A stretch of DNA of 64,000 nt from Pseudomonas oryzihabitans (GTDB lineage: Bacteria; Pseudomonadota; Gammaproteobacteria; Pseudomonadales; Pseudomonadaceae), in the NCBI RefSeq assembly GCF_006384975.1, contig NZ_CP021645.1, positions 3,438,001 to 3,502,000 of the forward strand. Direction: 5' to 3'. The position numbers and the translations under genes were made by a program. Shown here piece by piece: positions 21,831 through 31,031 of the stretch. The notes under the pieces were generated by a model, which saw only the letters and a list, made by a program, of their open reading frames with translations, did no database searches and was not told the origin of the DNA. Within the stretch, counting starts at the first letter, position 1. The number at the start of each line of letters is the position of its first letter.

Positions 21831-22265
21831 ATGACCAGCAAAGACCCTCTCCTGCTCGATCAGCAGCTGTGCTTCGCGCTGTACTCCACCTCGTTGGCCA
21901 TGACCAAGGTGTACAAGCCGCTGCTCGAAGAGGTGGGGCTGACCTATCCCCAGTATCTGTTGATGCTGGTGCTCTGGGAGAACGACCGCCTCCCGCTCAA
22001 GGAACTGGCCCGTCGGCTGCACCAGGACTCCGGTGCCCTGACCCCGGTGCTCAAGCGTCTGGAAGCCGAGGGCTACGTGACCCGCCAGCGCAACGCCGAG
22101 GACGAACGCAACCTGTCCATCGAGCTCACCGCGCAAGGGCGCGCCCTGCGCGACAAGGCCAAGAAGATCAATGGCACCATCGGCAGCTACTGCGCCCTGG
22201 GCGACCAGGAAATGACCGAACTGCGCCAAAACCTCACCGCGTTGCGCGCCAAGCTGGAGCGTTAA
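21831..22265 (+). CDS. ohrR: MarR-family organic peroxide sensor OhrR
   Basis: A 144-residue winged-helix repressor. The N-terminus LLLDQQLCFALYST holds the reactive cysteine (residue 14) that OhrR proteins use to sense organic hydroperoxides. LTYPQYLLMLVLWE and the wing DERNLSIELTAQG complete the family pattern. The ATG at 21831 fits the OhrR start; an upstream ATG at 21765 adds 22 unrelated residues. It lies directly ahead of ohr, which it should repress together with itself. Confidence 0.92.
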   Translation: MTSKDPLLLDQQLCFALYSTSLAMTKVYKPLLEEVGLTYPQYLLMLVLWENDRLPLKELARRLHQDSGALTPVLKRLEAEGYVTRQRNAEDERNLSIELTAQGRALRDKAKKINGTIGSYCALGDQEMTELRQNLTALRAKLER

Positions 22266-22302
22266 GGCCGAACGACCGCTGGTCGGCCACTTCCGAGATA
22301 AA

Positions 22303-22388
22303 TTTGCGCGATAACTAATATCGCGATAACTTAAAGCCGTCCCCGGGAATCTTCAGTATCTCGGTCCAGCGAATCGATTATCGCGATA
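22303..22388 (+). promoter_or_regulatory. Repeated TATCGCGATA palindromes, candidate OhrR operators
   Basis: Perfect 10-bp palindromes TATCGCGATA occur at 22319-22328 and 22379-22388. A partial copy GCGCGATAA lies at 22306-22314. They flank the presumed ohr promoter, with the last copy 19 bp before the ohr ATG. The position and symmetry suit a dimeric MarR-family repressor; the motif differs from the AT-rich OhrR sites of other bacteria. Confidence 0.55.
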
Positions 22389-22407
22389 CATAAATCAGGA
22401 GTCCGCC

Positions 22408-22824
22408 ATGAACATTCTCTACACCGCTTCCGCAACCAGCACCGGTGGCCGTGATGGCCGTTCCATCAGCAGCGACAAGGCCTTGGACGTGCAGCTGTCC
22501 ACACCCAAGGAACTCGGCGGCGCTGGTGGTCCGGGCACCAACCCCGAGCAACTCTTCGCGGCTGGCTACTCCGCCTGCTTCCTCGGCGCGATGAAATTCG
22601 TCGGTGCCAAGGAAAAGATCGCCGTTCCGGCTGACGTCAGCGTGACCGCCCAGGTCGGCATCGGCCCGATCCCCACCGGCTTCGCCATCGACGTCGAGCT
22701 GACCATCAGCCTGCCGGGCCTGGAGCGCGCCGTGGCCGAAGACCTGATCGAGAAAGCCCACCAGGTCTGCCCCTACTCCAACGCCACCCGCGGCAACGTG
22801 GACGTGCGTCTGATCCTGGCCTAA
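22408..22824 (+). CDS. ohr: Organic hydroperoxide resistance protein
   Basis: A 138-residue thiol peroxidase that reduces organic and fatty-acid hydroperoxides in the cytosol using lipoylated partners. The two catalytic cysteines are in YSACFLGAM (Cys57) and HQVCPYSNATRGN near residue 121, with the conserved N-terminus MNILYTASATSTGGRDG. A strong ribosome site (CAGGAG) precedes the ATG. It is paired with ohrR. Confidence 0.96.
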   Translation: MNILYTASATSTGGRDGRSISSDKALDVQLSTPKELGGAGGPGTNPEQLFAAGYSACFLGAMKFVGAKEKIAVPADVSVTAQVGIGPIPTGFAIDVELTISLPGLERAVAEDLIEKAHQVCPYSNATRGNVDVRLILA

Positions 22825-22893
22825 GGGTCGCGGCACCTACCAGGCGCCTCATGCCGAGGCGCCCGCTCCTTCAGCTTCGCGGAGTCATCCATC

Positions 22894-23919
22894 ATGCGCA
22901 CCTTCTCTCGTCTGCTCGGTCTTTCCACCCTCACCCTGGCCATGGGCAGCGCCTTCGCCGCGCCCCAGCCCGATCCGCACCTGGAGCGCACCACCCAGGC
23001 CTTCGTCGACAGCCTGAATTCCAGCGGTGGCAAACCCCTGGAAACCCTGTCGCCGAAAGACGCTCGTGCCGTTCTGGTCGGTGCCCAGGCCAGCGTCAAG
23101 GTCGACCTGTCCGGCGTCAAGACCACTGAAAAAACCATCCAGGTCGACGGCAAGCCGCTGCTGCTGACCATCGTCCGCCCGGAAAACGCCAAGGGCGAGA
23201 CGCCGGCCTTCATGTTCTTCCATGGCGGCGGCTGGGTGCTGGGTGACTTCCCCACCCACCAGCGCCTGGTGCGTGACCTGGTGGTGGCCTCCGGCGCAAC
23301 GGCGGTATTCGTCAACTACACCCCGAGTCCGGAAGCCCACTTCCCGGTGGCCATCAACCAGGCCTACGCCGCGACCCAATGGGTCGCCGAGCACGGCAAG
23401 GAAATCAATGTCGACGGCAGTCGCCTGGCCGTGGCCGGCAACAGCGTCGGCGGCAACATGGCCGCGGTGGTCAGCCTGATGGCCAAGGACAAGGGCACGC
23501 CCAAGCTGCGCTACCAGGCCCTGCTGTGGCCGGTGACCGACGCCAACTTCGACACCCCGTCCTACAAGGAGTACGCCGAAGGCCGTTTCCTCACCCGCAA
23601 CATGATGAAGTGGTTCTGGGACAGCTACACCACCAACGAAGCCGACCGCGCCAACATCTACGCCTCGCCGCTGCGCGCCACCCTGGAGCAGCTCAAGGGC
23701 CTGCCGCCGGCGCTGGTGCAGACCGCCGAGAACGACGTGCTGCGTGACGAGGGCGAGGCCTATGCCCGCAAGCTCAACGCCGCCGGTGTCGACGTGGTCC
23801 AGGTCCAATACGACGGCATGATCCACGACTATGGGCTGCTCAACGCCCTGGCGAAGGTCTCCGAGGTCCAGGCGGCGCTGTCCCAGGCTGGCCAGTTGCT
23901 GAAGCAGCACCTGCAATAA
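22894..23919 (+). CDS. Secreted alpha/beta hydrolase (HSL-type esterase)
   Basis: A 341-residue esterase with a signal peptide (cleavage probably after AFA at residues 21-23). The oxyanion motif FFHGGGWVLGDF and the nucleophile elbow GNSVGGNMAAV are those of the hormone-sensitive lipase family; the nucleophile is Ser in GNSVGG. Asp (ENDVLRDEG) and His (MIHDYGLLNAL) complete the triad. It lies 69 bp after ohr on the same strand and may share its induction (inference). A terminator follows. Confidence 0.87.
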   Translation: MRTFSRLLGLSTLTLAMGSAFAAPQPDPHLERTTQAFVDSLNSSGGKPLETLSPKDARAVLVGAQASVKVDLSGVKTTEKTIQVDGKPLLLTIVRPENAKGETPAFMFFHGGGWVLGDFPTHQRLVRDLVVASGATAVFVNYTPSPEAHFPVAINQAYAATQWVAEHGKEINVDGSRLAVAGNSVGGNMAAVVSLMAKDKGTPKLRYQALLWPVTDANFDTPSYKEYAEGRFLTRNMMKWFWDSYTTNEADRANIYASPLRATLEQLKGLPPALVQTAENDVLRDEGEAYARKLNAAGVDVVQVQYDGMIHDYGLLNALAKVSEVQAALSQAGQLLKQHLQ

Positions 23920-23939
23920 GCTCGATGCGGTACCCAAGG

Positions 23940-23970
23940 GGTGGCTTCCAGGTGGAAGCCACCTTTTTTT
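23940..23970. terminator. Intrinsic terminator after the esterase gene
   Basis: A 10-bp perfect stem GGTGGCTTCC / GGAAGCCACC with loop AGGT is followed by seven T residues (23964-23970). It lies between convergent genes; the T tract favours the plus-strand direction. Confidence 0.92.
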
Positions 23971-23973
23971 CGT

Positions 23974-24882
23974 TCAGGGCTGAGGGCCCAGCGCCGCGAA
24001 GCGCTCGGTCAGCCAGCCATGCAGCTGCCTGACCGCGGGCGAGAATTGCCGGCGATGCGGGCAGAACAGTTGCAGCGGCAGGGGCTCGCCGGGCAGCTCG
24101 GGCAGCAATCGCACCAGGCGCCCGGCCTGGAAATCCTCGCGCAGTTCGAGCCAGGACTTGTAGAGGATGCCCTCTCCCGCCAGTGCCCAGCGGTGTACCA
24201 CCTCGGCATCGTCACTCTGCAACGGTCCGCTCACCGCCACCTGGCGCAGGCCGCCCTCGGGCAATACGAAGCTCCACTTGTCGTAGGTCCGGCCATGCAA
24301 CTGGTAAAGCAGGCAGGCGTGCCCGGCCAGCTCGTCCAGGCTACGCGGCGTACCCCGACGCGCCAGATAGGCTGGCGCAGCCGCCAGCAGCCGGCGATTG
24401 TCCGGCACCAAAGGCAAGGCCACCAAGCTATCGTCCTGGCTGCGCCCGTAGCGGATGGCGATATCCACCGGATCGCGGTAGACATCGGCCTGCTGATCCG
24501 ACACGTACAGCCGCAGCGTCAGCCCTGGATGCCGTTGGCGGAATTCGGTCAGCCAGGGCAGCAGCAGATTACGCCCCAGATCGGACGGCGCCGCCACCTG
24601 CAACACTCCACGCAACTCGGGGTTCTCGCCCTGCAGCCGCTCGCGCCCCTCGCGCAGGGTCTCCAGCACCTCCCGGGCATAGGGCAGATAGGCCTCGCCC
24701 TCGGCAGTGAGTCTCAGGCTGCGGGTCGAGCGAGCGAACAGGCGGATGCCCAGCTCGCGCTCCAACCGGCCGATGGCGGCGCTCACCTGGCCCGGCAGCA
24801 GGTCTATCTCGCGGGCGGCGCGGGAAAAGCTGCCCAGAGCGGCGGAGCGCACGAAAAGACCGAGGTCGTCGAAGCGGATCAT
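23974..24882 (-). CDS. LysR-family transcriptional regulator
   Basis: A 302-residue LysR protein of the CrgA-like branch: DDLGLFVRSAALGSFSRAAREID with the HTH LPGQVSAAIGRLERELGIRLFARSTR, then an effector-binding domain. The ATG at 24882 has GGGAG five bases upstream and is preferred to the ATG four codons earlier. It is divergent from the medium-chain dehydrogenase at 24987, the probable target. Confidence 0.85.
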   Translation of the reverse strand: MIRFDDLGLFVRSAALGSFSRAAREIDLLPGQVSAAIGRLERELGIRLFARSTRSLRLTAEGEAYLPYAREVLETLREGRERLQGENPELRGVLQVAAPSDLGRNLLLPWLTEFRQRHPGLTLRLYVSDQQADVYRDPVDIAIRYGRSQDDSLVALPLVPDNRRLLAAAPAYLARRGTPRSLDELAGHACLLYQLHGRTYDKWSFVLPEGGLRQVAVSGPLQSDDAEVVHRWALAGEGILYKSWLELREDFQAGRLVRLLPELPGEPLPLQLFCPHRRQFSPAVRQLHGWLTERFAALGPQP

Positions 24883-24986
24883 TTTCACTCCCATGGTGAA
24901 GGTGCTATCCGATTCTGCCGCTTTTTCCCACCAAGGATGAAGACGACCATGGCCTCAAATTCTCTCATCGCTCAAGGAGCCCCACC

Positions 24987-25994
24987 ATGAAAGCCATCGT
25001 CCACGGTGATATCACCCTTCCTGCCAGCGATCCCCGCGCCCTGCAGGATGTCGAACTGCCCGATCCTACTCCAGGCGCTCACGATCTACTGGTGGAAGTC
25101 CGCGCCATCGCGGTCAACCCGGTGGATACCAAGGTGCGCCAGGGTCTGGTGGAGCGCGAATCCAAGGTGCTGGGCTGGGATGTCTCCGGCGTGGTACGTG
25201 AGGTGGGCGGCGCGGTCAGCCGCTTCGCCGTAGGCGATGAGGTCTACTACGCCGGCGAACTGTTCCGCCCCGGCTGCAATAGCGAACTGCACCTGGTAGA
25301 TGAACACCTGGCCGGCCACAAACCCAGGAGCCTGGACCATGCCCAGGCCGCCGCCCTGCCGCTGACCGCCGTCACCGCCTGGGAGCTGCTGTTCGATCGC
25401 CTCGGCGTCGCCGAAGGCGGTGGCGCCGGTCAGCAACTGCTGGTGATGGGTGCCGCGGGCGGCGTTGGCTCCGTGCTGATCCAACTGGCGCGCCAACTCA
25501 CCGAGCTGACCGTGATCGGCACCGCCTCCCGCGCCGAGACCCAGGACTGGGTCCGCGAACTCGGTGCCCACCACGTCATCGACCACCACCAGCCGCTGCG
25601 CCCGCAACTGGAAGCCCTCGGCCTGGACGGCGTGACGCTGGTCGCCAGCCTCACCCACACCGACCAGCATTACGCTCAGTTGGTGGAAGTGTTGCGCCCT
25701 CAAGGCCGCCTGGCGGTGATCGACGATCCCGAACAACTCGATGCCGTGCCCATGAAGCTCAAGTCCCTGTCGCTGCACTGGGAATTGATGTTCACCCGCT
25801 CGCTGTTCCAAACCCCGGATAAGGTGCGCCAACACGAGATCCTCGAACGGGTCGCCGGGCTGATCGACGAGGGCACCCTCAAGACCACCCTGGGCGAACA
25901 CCTGGGCCGCATCGACGCCGCCAACCTGCGCCGCGCCCATGCCCAGCTGGAAAGCCACCAGGCCCGCGGCAAGCTCGTGTTGGAGGGCTTCTAA
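24987..25994 (+). CDS. Medium-chain zinc-independent alcohol dehydrogenase / quinone oxidoreductase
   Basis: A 335-residue NADPH-dependent reductase. The N-terminus MKAIVHGDITLPASDP and AVNPVDTKVRQG are typical of the zinc-binding-alcohol-dehydrogenase-family (ZDR) group. The Rossmann motif is VMGAAGGVGSVLIQLAR. Structural and catalytic zinc cysteines are missing, as in quinone reductases. It is divergent from the LysR gene, and the nitroreductase follows at 72 bp, suggesting an electrophile-response group. Confidence 0.86.
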   Translation: MKAIVHGDITLPASDPRALQDVELPDPTPGAHDLLVEVRAIAVNPVDTKVRQGLVERESKVLGWDVSGVVREVGGAVSRFAVGDEVYYAGELFRPGCNSELHLVDEHLAGHKPRSLDHAQAAALPLTAVTAWELLFDRLGVAEGGGAGQQLLVMGAAGGVGSVLIQLARQLTELTVIGTASRAETQDWVRELGAHHVIDHHQPLRPQLEALGLDGVTLVASLTHTDQHYAQLVEVLRPQGRLAVIDDPEQLDAVPMKLKSLSLHWELMFTRSLFQTPDKVRQHEILERVAGLIDEGTLKTTLGEHLGRIDAANLRRAHAQLESHQARGKLVLEGF

Positions 25995-26066
25995 GCACTC
26001 TTCAAGGCTTCACGTTATCGTCGCGCCCCAGAGGCGCGACGCCTCCCCTCAATCAGGAATCGACCC

Positions 26067-26714
26067 ATGCAGCTGTCCCAGATCGCCCGCACCCGCTACA
26101 CCACCAAGGCCTTCGACGGCTCCCGCAGCATCCCCGCCGAACAGGTCGAGGAACTGCTGGAGCTGTTGCGCCAGGCGCCGTCCTCGGTCAATTCCCAGCC
26201 CTGGCACTTCGTGGTCGCCGCCAGCGCCGAGGCCAAGGCGCGCATCGCCCAGGGTATGCAGAGCCCCTACAACGAACCCAAGGTACTGCCGGCGTCCCAC
26301 GTCATCGTGCTGTGCACCCGCCTGGAAATGACCGAAGGCCATCTGGCCCAGGTGCTGGAGCAGGAAGCCCAGGACGGCCGCTTCGCCAAGCCCGAGGCGC
26401 GCGCCGCCCAGGACGGCACCCGTCGCCACTTCGTCGACCTGCATCGCCATGAGCGCAAGGACGTGCAGCACTGGATGGAGAAGCAGACCTACCTGGCCCT
26501 GGGCACCCTGCTGCTGGGCGCCGCCGCCCTGGGCATCGACGCCACCTCCATGGAAGGCTTCGACGCCAACAGCCTGGATAAGGAACTGGGCCTGCGCGAG
26601 CAGGGCTACACCGCCCTGGTGGTGGTCGGCCTGGGCTACCGCGGCGAAAGCGACTTCAACGCCGCCCTGCCCAAGTCCCGCCTGACCCGCGAGCAGGTCT
26701 TCACCTTCCTGTAA
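26067..26714 (+). CDS. NfsB-type nitroreductase / dihydropteridine reductase
   Basis: A 215-residue FMN-dependent NAD(P)H reductase. Conserved segments are RYTTKAFD near the start (FMN phosphate), RQAPSSVNSQPWHFVV, and GIDATSMEGFD toward the C-terminus, which binds the flavin. The length matches E. coli NfsB (217). It probably reduces nitro- and quinone compounds; it lies in the same direction as the quinone-reductase-like gene. Confidence 0.9.
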   Translation: MQLSQIARTRYTTKAFDGSRSIPAEQVEELLELLRQAPSSVNSQPWHFVVAASAEAKARIAQGMQSPYNEPKVLPASHVIVLCTRLEMTEGHLAQVLEQEAQDGRFAKPEARAAQDGTRRHFVDLHRHERKDVQHWMEKQTYLALGTLLLGAAALGIDATSMEGFDANSLDKELGLREQGYTALVVVGLGYRGESDFNAALPKSRLTREQVFTFL

Positions 26715-26727
26715 AACGTACGGCCCC

Positions 26728-27009
26728 GTAGCGTGGATAACGGCGCAGCCTTATCCACAGCTCGCGCCAGTACCGGCCGGTGGAAAACGCTGCGCGGTTT
26801 TCCACGCTACCCAGCCTCTGCGTAGGTTGGGCTGAGCGCAGCGAAGCCCAACAAAGGGCAGCAGCTGCCTTCTTGCAGACATGAAAAAGCCGACCGCTAC
26901 AAACGGTCGGCCTTTTCGTTTGGACCTGTTGGGCTTCGACGATGATGCCGTCTCAACCCAACCTACGGGGCTCGCGTAGGTTGGGTTGAGCCCAGCGAAG
27001 CCCAACAGG
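26728..27009. repeat. Nest of three dispersed repeats
   Basis: Between the nitroreductase and the monooxygenase lie three repeat units. The first (26728-26811) pairs GTAGCGTGGATAA with TTTTCCACGCTAC. The second is a single GTAGGTTGGGCTGAG unit (26821-26852). The third (26925-27009) is a paired CTCAACCCAACCTACG hairpin with outer arms CCTGTTGGGCTTCG, the same family as at 7471-7548. A terminator-like hairpin is embedded. No gene is seen in this 306-bp gap. Confidence 0.8.
26884..26916. terminator. Bidirectional intrinsic terminator
   Basis: The 8-bp stem GCCGACCG / CGGTCGGC with loop CTACAAA has a run of A residues before it and CTTTTCG after it, so it can work on both strands between the convergent nitroreductase and monooxygenase genes. 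Confidence 0.85.
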
Positions 27010-27020
27010 CCCAGCTCCCA

Positions 27021-28022
27021 TCAACCGCTCTTCAGATCCGCCAGGATCGAAAACGCCTGCAAGCGATCCGCCTGCTCGTAGACGTCGCAGGTGAAGATCA
27101 GCTCGTCGGCGTCGGTCTTCTCCAGCAGCAACTCCAGGCGCTCACGCACCTTGTCCGGTCCGCCGATCACCGCCATGCCGAGGAAGCTCGACACGGATTC
27201 CTTCTCATGGGGCAACCAGACCCCCTCCATGCTGCGTACCGGCGGCTGCAGGCGCAGGCTGTCACCACGGAACAGGGCGAGGATGCGCTGATAGACGGTG
27301 GTGGCCAGGTAGTTGGCCTCGTCGTCGCTACCGGCGGCCACCAGGGGTACGCCGAGCATCACATAGGGGCGATCTAGCGTCTTGGACGGCTGGAAATTCT
27401 CCCGATACAGGCGGATCGCCTCGTGCACATAGCGCGGCGCGAAGTGCGAGGCGAAGGCATAGGGCAGGCCCTTGGCCGCCGCCAACTGGGCGCTGAACAG
27501 ACTGGAACCCAGCAGCCAGATCGGCACCTCGGTGCCCACCCCCGGCATGGCGATCACGCCCTGCCCCGGCTGTTGCGGTCCGAAGTAATGCTGCAGTTCT
27601 TCCACGTCCCGCGGAAAGTCGTCGGAGCTGCCCAGGCGATCGCGGCGCAGAGCATAGGCGGTGCGCTGGTCCGACCCCGGCGCCCGACCGAGGCCCAGTT
27701 CGATCCGTCCCGGATACAGCGAGGCCAGGGTGCCGAACTGCTCGGCCACCACCAGCGGCGCGTGGTTGGGCAGCATGATGCCACCCGAGCCCAGGCGCAG
27801 GGTGCTGGTACCGGCGGCCAGATAGCCCAGCAGCACGGCGGTCGCCGAACTGGCGATGCCGTCCATGTTGTGGTGCTCGGCCACCCAGTAGCGGGAAAAG
27901 CCGAGTCGCTCGACATGCCGAGCCAGGTTCAGGGCATTGTGCAGCGCCTGGGCCGCGTCGCCATCGTCACGGATGGGAGCGAGGTCGAGGACCGACAGGG
28001 CGGTCTTAGCGAGACGGGTCAT
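27021..28022 (-). CDS. LLM-class flavin-dependent oxidoreductase (luciferase-like)
   Basis: A 333-residue bacterial-luciferase-like monooxygenase using reduced FMN. The family marks are [19 protein letters not shown] near residue 45, [24 protein letters not shown] and [14 protein letters not shown]. Substrate is unknown. The HxlR regulator gene overlaps its start by 17 bp on the same strand, so they form a two-gene operon with the regulator first. Confidence 0.88.
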   Translation of the reverse strand: MTRLAKTALSVLDLAPIRDDGDAAQALHNALNLARHVERLGFSRYWVAEHHNMDGIASSATAVLLGYLAAGTSTLRLGSGGIMLPNHAPLVVAEQFGTLASLYPGRIELGLGRAPGSDQRTAYALRRDRLGSSDDFPRDVEELQHYFGPQQPGQGVIAMPGVGTEVPIWLLGSSLFSAQLAAAKGLPYAFASHFAPRYVHEAIRLYRENFQPSKTLDRPYVMLGVPLVAAGSDDEANYLATTVYQRILALFRGDSLRLQPPVRSMEGVWLPHEKESVSSFLGMAVIGGPDKVRERLELLLEKTDADELIFTCDVYEQADRLQAFSILADLKSG

Positions 28023-28416
28023 CAGGAATCTCCTCGGCGACCCTATCGTAGGCCGCCCTGTGGCGCTGAATGAGAGGCTGCTTCGCGGTGGCCCAGGCAG
28101 CCAGGGCGCCCACCGGCACCATCAGGCTCTGGCCCAGCTCGGTGAGGGCGTACTCCACCTGCGGCGGCTTGGTCGGCGTCACCGTGCGCGAGACCAGGCC
28201 ATCGCGCTCCAGTTGGCGCAGGGTGACGCTGAGCATGCGCTGGGAAATGCCGTCGACCCGGCGGCGCAATTCGTTGAAGCGCAGCGGGCCGGATTCCAGG
28301 GTGAAGAGCGTCAGCAAGGACCAGGCATCACCGATCCGATCCAGCACGTCCCGGATCGGACAGGCATGGGCATGCAGACGGCGACGACTGGAGATACGAC
28401 TGACCACGGCGTCCAT
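28006..28416 (-). CDS. HxlR-family transcriptional regulator
   Basis: A 136-residue winged-helix protein. [22 protein letters not shown] with its N-terminal cysteine, and [30 protein letters not shown] are the HxlR signature. Such regulators sense electrophiles or aldehydes through the cysteine. It overlaps the downstream luciferase-like gene and probably controls it. Confidence 0.9.
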   Translation of the reverse strand: MDAVVSRISSRRRLHAHACPIRDVLDRIGDAWSLLTLFTLESGPLRFNELRRRVDGISQRMLSVTLRQLERDGLVSRTVTPTKPPQVEYALTELGQSLMVPVGALAAWATAKQPLIQRHRAAYDRVAEEIPDDPSR

Positions 28417-28545
28417 GGCGATCCTCGAAGCAGAACTGACTCCAGCCTACGCCCTCCTGGCGGTTATTAAAAGTAACCACCCGTCAGGACTGGTGTTACC
28501 GCCAGTACCCAGGCACAATCCGAGAGGCAGTGATATTTTTTATTG

Positions 28546-28559
28546 ATTGAACGTTCAAT
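28546..28559 (+). promoter_or_regulatory. BetI operator upstream of betI
   Basis: ATTGAACGTTCAAT is a perfect 14-bp palindrome 43 bp before the betI ATG, inside the longer string ATTGATTGAACGTTCAAT. The same motif recurs at 29318-29331. It matches the known BetI box of pseudomonads, where choline relieves repression. Confidence 0.9.
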
Positions 28560-28602
28560 AAAAAATAGTTACCCTCGGAGGCTCCTTCCGCCCTCTCAGG
28601 AG

Positions 28603-29196
28603 ATGCCCGTGCCCAAGGTCGGCATGCAGCCCATCCGCCGCTCGCAGCTCATCGCCGCGACCCTCGAAGCCGTCGACGAAGTCGGCATGGGCGACGCCAG
28701 TATCGCCTTCATCGCCCGCAAGGCCGGCGTCTCCAACGGCATCATCAGCCACTACTTCCAAGACAAGAACGGCCTGCTCGAGGCCACCATGCGGCATCTG
28801 ATGAATGCCCTGCGCCAGGCCGTGCGCGAACGCCGGGCGCTGCTGCCCAACGACGATCCCGCCGCCAACCTGCGCGCCATCATCCAGGGCAACTTCGACG
28901 AGACCCAGGTCAGCGGCCCGGCCATGAAGACCTGGCTGGCCTTCTGGGCCACCAGCATGCACCAGCCCAACCTGCGGCGCCTGCAGCGCATCAACGACCT
29001 GCGCCTGTACTCGAATCTCTGCTGGCAATTCCGTCGCCTGCTGCCTCGCGACCAGGCCCGCGCCGCCGCCCGTGGCCTGGCCGCCATCATCGACGGCCTC
29101 TGGCTGCGCGGCGCCCTCTCCGGCGACGCCTTCAATACCCAGCAAGCCTTGCAGATCGCCTACGACTACCTGGACCTGCAACTGGCCAAGGCCTGA
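28603..29196 (+). CDS. betI: TetR-family choline-responsive repressor
   Basis: A 197-residue TetR repressor with the BetI N-terminus [29 protein letters not shown] and [28 protein letters not shown]. The ATG at 28603 has CAGGAG just upstream; a further ATG at 28543 lies inside the operator and is rejected. It represses the betIBA genes for choline-to-glycine-betaine oxidation in the absence of choline. Confidence 0.95.
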   Translation: MPVPKVGMQPIRRSQLIAATLEAVDEVGMGDASIAFIARKAGVSNGIISHYFQDKNGLLEATMRHLMNALRQAVRERRALLPNDDPAANLRAIIQGNFDETQVSGPAMKTWLAFWATSMHQPNLRRLQRINDLRLYSNLCWQFRRLLPRDQARAAARGLAAIIDGLWLRGALSGDAFNTQQALQIAYDYLDLQLAKA

Positions 29197-29317
29197 TCCA
29201 CCAGTCCCCGCCGCCCCTGCCACCTCCCAGGCAGGGGCCCGCCCGCTCCACCTCCCCACTCGAACCGCTCTGGGCCGGCCCTCGGCACGGCTGGTTTTCG
29301 TCGCGCACTTTTCATTG

Positions 29318-29331
29318 ATTGAACGTTCAAT
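29318..29331 (+). promoter_or_regulatory. BetI operator upstream of betB
   Basis: The second perfect copy of ATTGAACGTTCAAT lies 105 bp before the betB ATG, with the same ATTG and AATAAAAA surroundings as the first. betI and betBA therefore seem to have separate, similarly controlled promoters. Confidence 0.9.
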
Positions 29332-29436
29332 AAAAATTAAGTAGACTGGTTTCCATCGCTGGAGCAGAAAGCCTCGTCTTTCGCTCCCTGTGTTCCTTGC
29401 GGGCGCAACGGCGCCTGCCCAGCCTGGGAGATCGTC

Positions 29437-30909
29437 ATGGCCCGTTTCGCCGAACAGCAGCTCTACATCGGTGGTCGCTACGTCGCCGCCACCAGTGGCG
29501 CCACCTTCGAAAGCCTCAACCCCGCTACCGGGGAAGTGCTCGCCCAGGTCCAGCGCGCCAGCCGCGCCGACGTGGACAAGGCCGTCGAAGCCGCGGCCGC
29601 CGGCCAGAAGGTGTGGGCCGCCATGACCGCGATGCAGCGTTCGCGGATCCTGCGCAAGGCGGTGGATATCCTGCGTGAGCGCAACGATGAGCTCGCCCTG
29701 CTGGAAACCCTGGACACCGGCAAGGCCCTGTCCGAAACCCAGGCCGTGGACATCGTCACCGGCGCCGACGTGCTCGAGTACTACGCCGGCCTGATCCCGG
29801 CTCTGGAAGGCGAGCAGATCCCCCTGCGCGAGACCTCCTTCGTCTATACCCGTCGCGAACCCCTGGGCGTGGTCGCCGGCATCGGTGCCTGGAACTACCC
29901 GATCCAGATCGCCCTGTGGAAATCCGCCCCGGCCCTGGCCGCCGGCAACGCCATGATCTTCAAGCCCAGCGAGGTGACCTCCCTCACTGCCCTGAAACTG
30001 GCCGAGATCTACACCGAAGCCGGCCTGCCCGATGGCGTCTTCAACGTCCTCACCGGTAGTGGTCGCGAAGTCGGTCAATGGCTGAGCGAGCACCCCGGCA
30101 TCGAGAAGATTTCCTTCACCGGCGGTACCACCACCGGCAAGAAGGTCATGGCCAGTGCTTCCAGCTCCACGCTCAAGGAAGTCACCATGGAACTGGGCGG
30201 CAAGTCGCCGCTGATCGTCTTCGAAGATGCCGATCTGGATCGCGCGGCGGACATCGCCGTGATGGCCAACTTCTTCAGCACCGGCCAGGTCTGCACCAAT
30301 GGCACCCGGGTCTTCGTACCCAAGACGCTGGCCGCGGCCTTCGAAGCCAAGGTGGTCGAGCGCGTCAAGCGCATCCGCCTGGGCAACCCCGAGGACCTGA
30401 ACACCAACTTCGGGCCGCTCACCAGCCTCGGTCATATGGAAAGCGTGCTCGAGTACATCGAGTCGGGCCGTCGCGAAGGCGCCCGCCTGGTGATCGGCGG
30501 TGAGCGCGTCACCACCGGCGAATTCGCCAAGGGCGCCTACGTCGCCGCGACCGTCTTCGCCGACTGCCGCGACGACATGACCATCGTGCGCGAAGAGATC
30601 TTCGGGCCGGTCATGAGCATCCTCACCTACGACAGCGAAGACGAAGTGATCCGTCGCGCAAACGACAGCGAATACGGCCTGGCCGCCGGCATCGTCACCT
30701 GCGACCTGGCGCGCGCGCACCGGGTCATCCATCGCCTGGAAGCCGGTATCTGCTGGATCAACACCTGGGGCGAGTCCCCGGCGGAAATGCCCGTCGGCGG
30801 CTACAAGCAGTCCGGCGTGGGCCGCGAGAACGGCATCTCCACCCTGGGCCACTACACCCGCATCAAGTCCGTGCAGGTCGAGCTGGGCGACTACGCCTCG
30901 GTGTTCTGA
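29437..30909 (+). CDS. betB: Betaine aldehyde dehydrogenase
   Basis: A 490-residue NAD(P)-dependent aldehyde dehydrogenase, the BetB length. The catalytic cysteine is Cys286 in [11 protein letters not shown], and the general base glutamate is in [49 protein letters not shown] forms the cofactor site. It oxidises betaine aldehyde to glycine betaine, an osmoprotectant and a feed for glycine catabolism. It lies between betI and betA in the usual order. Confidence 0.96.
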   Translation: MARFAEQQLYIGGRYVAATSGATFESLNPATGEVLAQVQRASRADVDKAVEAAAAGQKVWAAMTAMQRSRILRKAVDILRERNDELALLETLDTGKALSETQAVDIVTGADVLEYYAGLIPALEGEQIPLRETSFVYTRREPLGVVAGIGAWNYPIQIALWKSAPALAAGNAMIFKPSEVTSLTALKLAEIYTEAGLPDGVFNVLTGSGREVGQWLSEHPGIEKISFTGGTTTGKKVMASASSSTLKEVTMELGGKSPLIVFEDADLDRAADIAVMANFFSTGQVCTNGTRVFVPKTLAAAFEAKVVERVKRIRLGNPEDLNTNFGPLTSLGHMESVLEYIESGRREGARLVIGGERVTTGEFAKGAYVAATVFADCRDDMTIVREEIFGPVMSILTYDSEDEVIRRANDSEYGLAAGIVTCDLARAHRVIHRLEAGICWINTWGESPAEMPVGGYKQSGVGRENGISTLGHYTRIKSVQVELGDYASVF

Positions 30910-30954
30910 GCACACCGCTAGCCTGCCCCCCTCCCGCCGCCGTGGAGGGGTCGC

Positions 30955-30990
30955 TTTCTCCCCTCTTCGCCGAAGAGGGGCCGGGGGCAA
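30955..30990. repeat. REP-like hairpin between betB and betA
   Basis: CTCCCCTCTTCGCCGAAGAGGGG is a short stem followed by CCGGGGGCAAGGG, a variant of the hairpin plus G-rich tail seen at 2623-3029 and 8788-8924. It lies in the 122-bp betB-betA gap and may affect relative expression or message stability. Confidence 0.6.
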
Positions 30991-31031
30991 GGGACCAGGG
31001 GTCCGCGCCCACAGCTAAGAGGAGAACCTTC

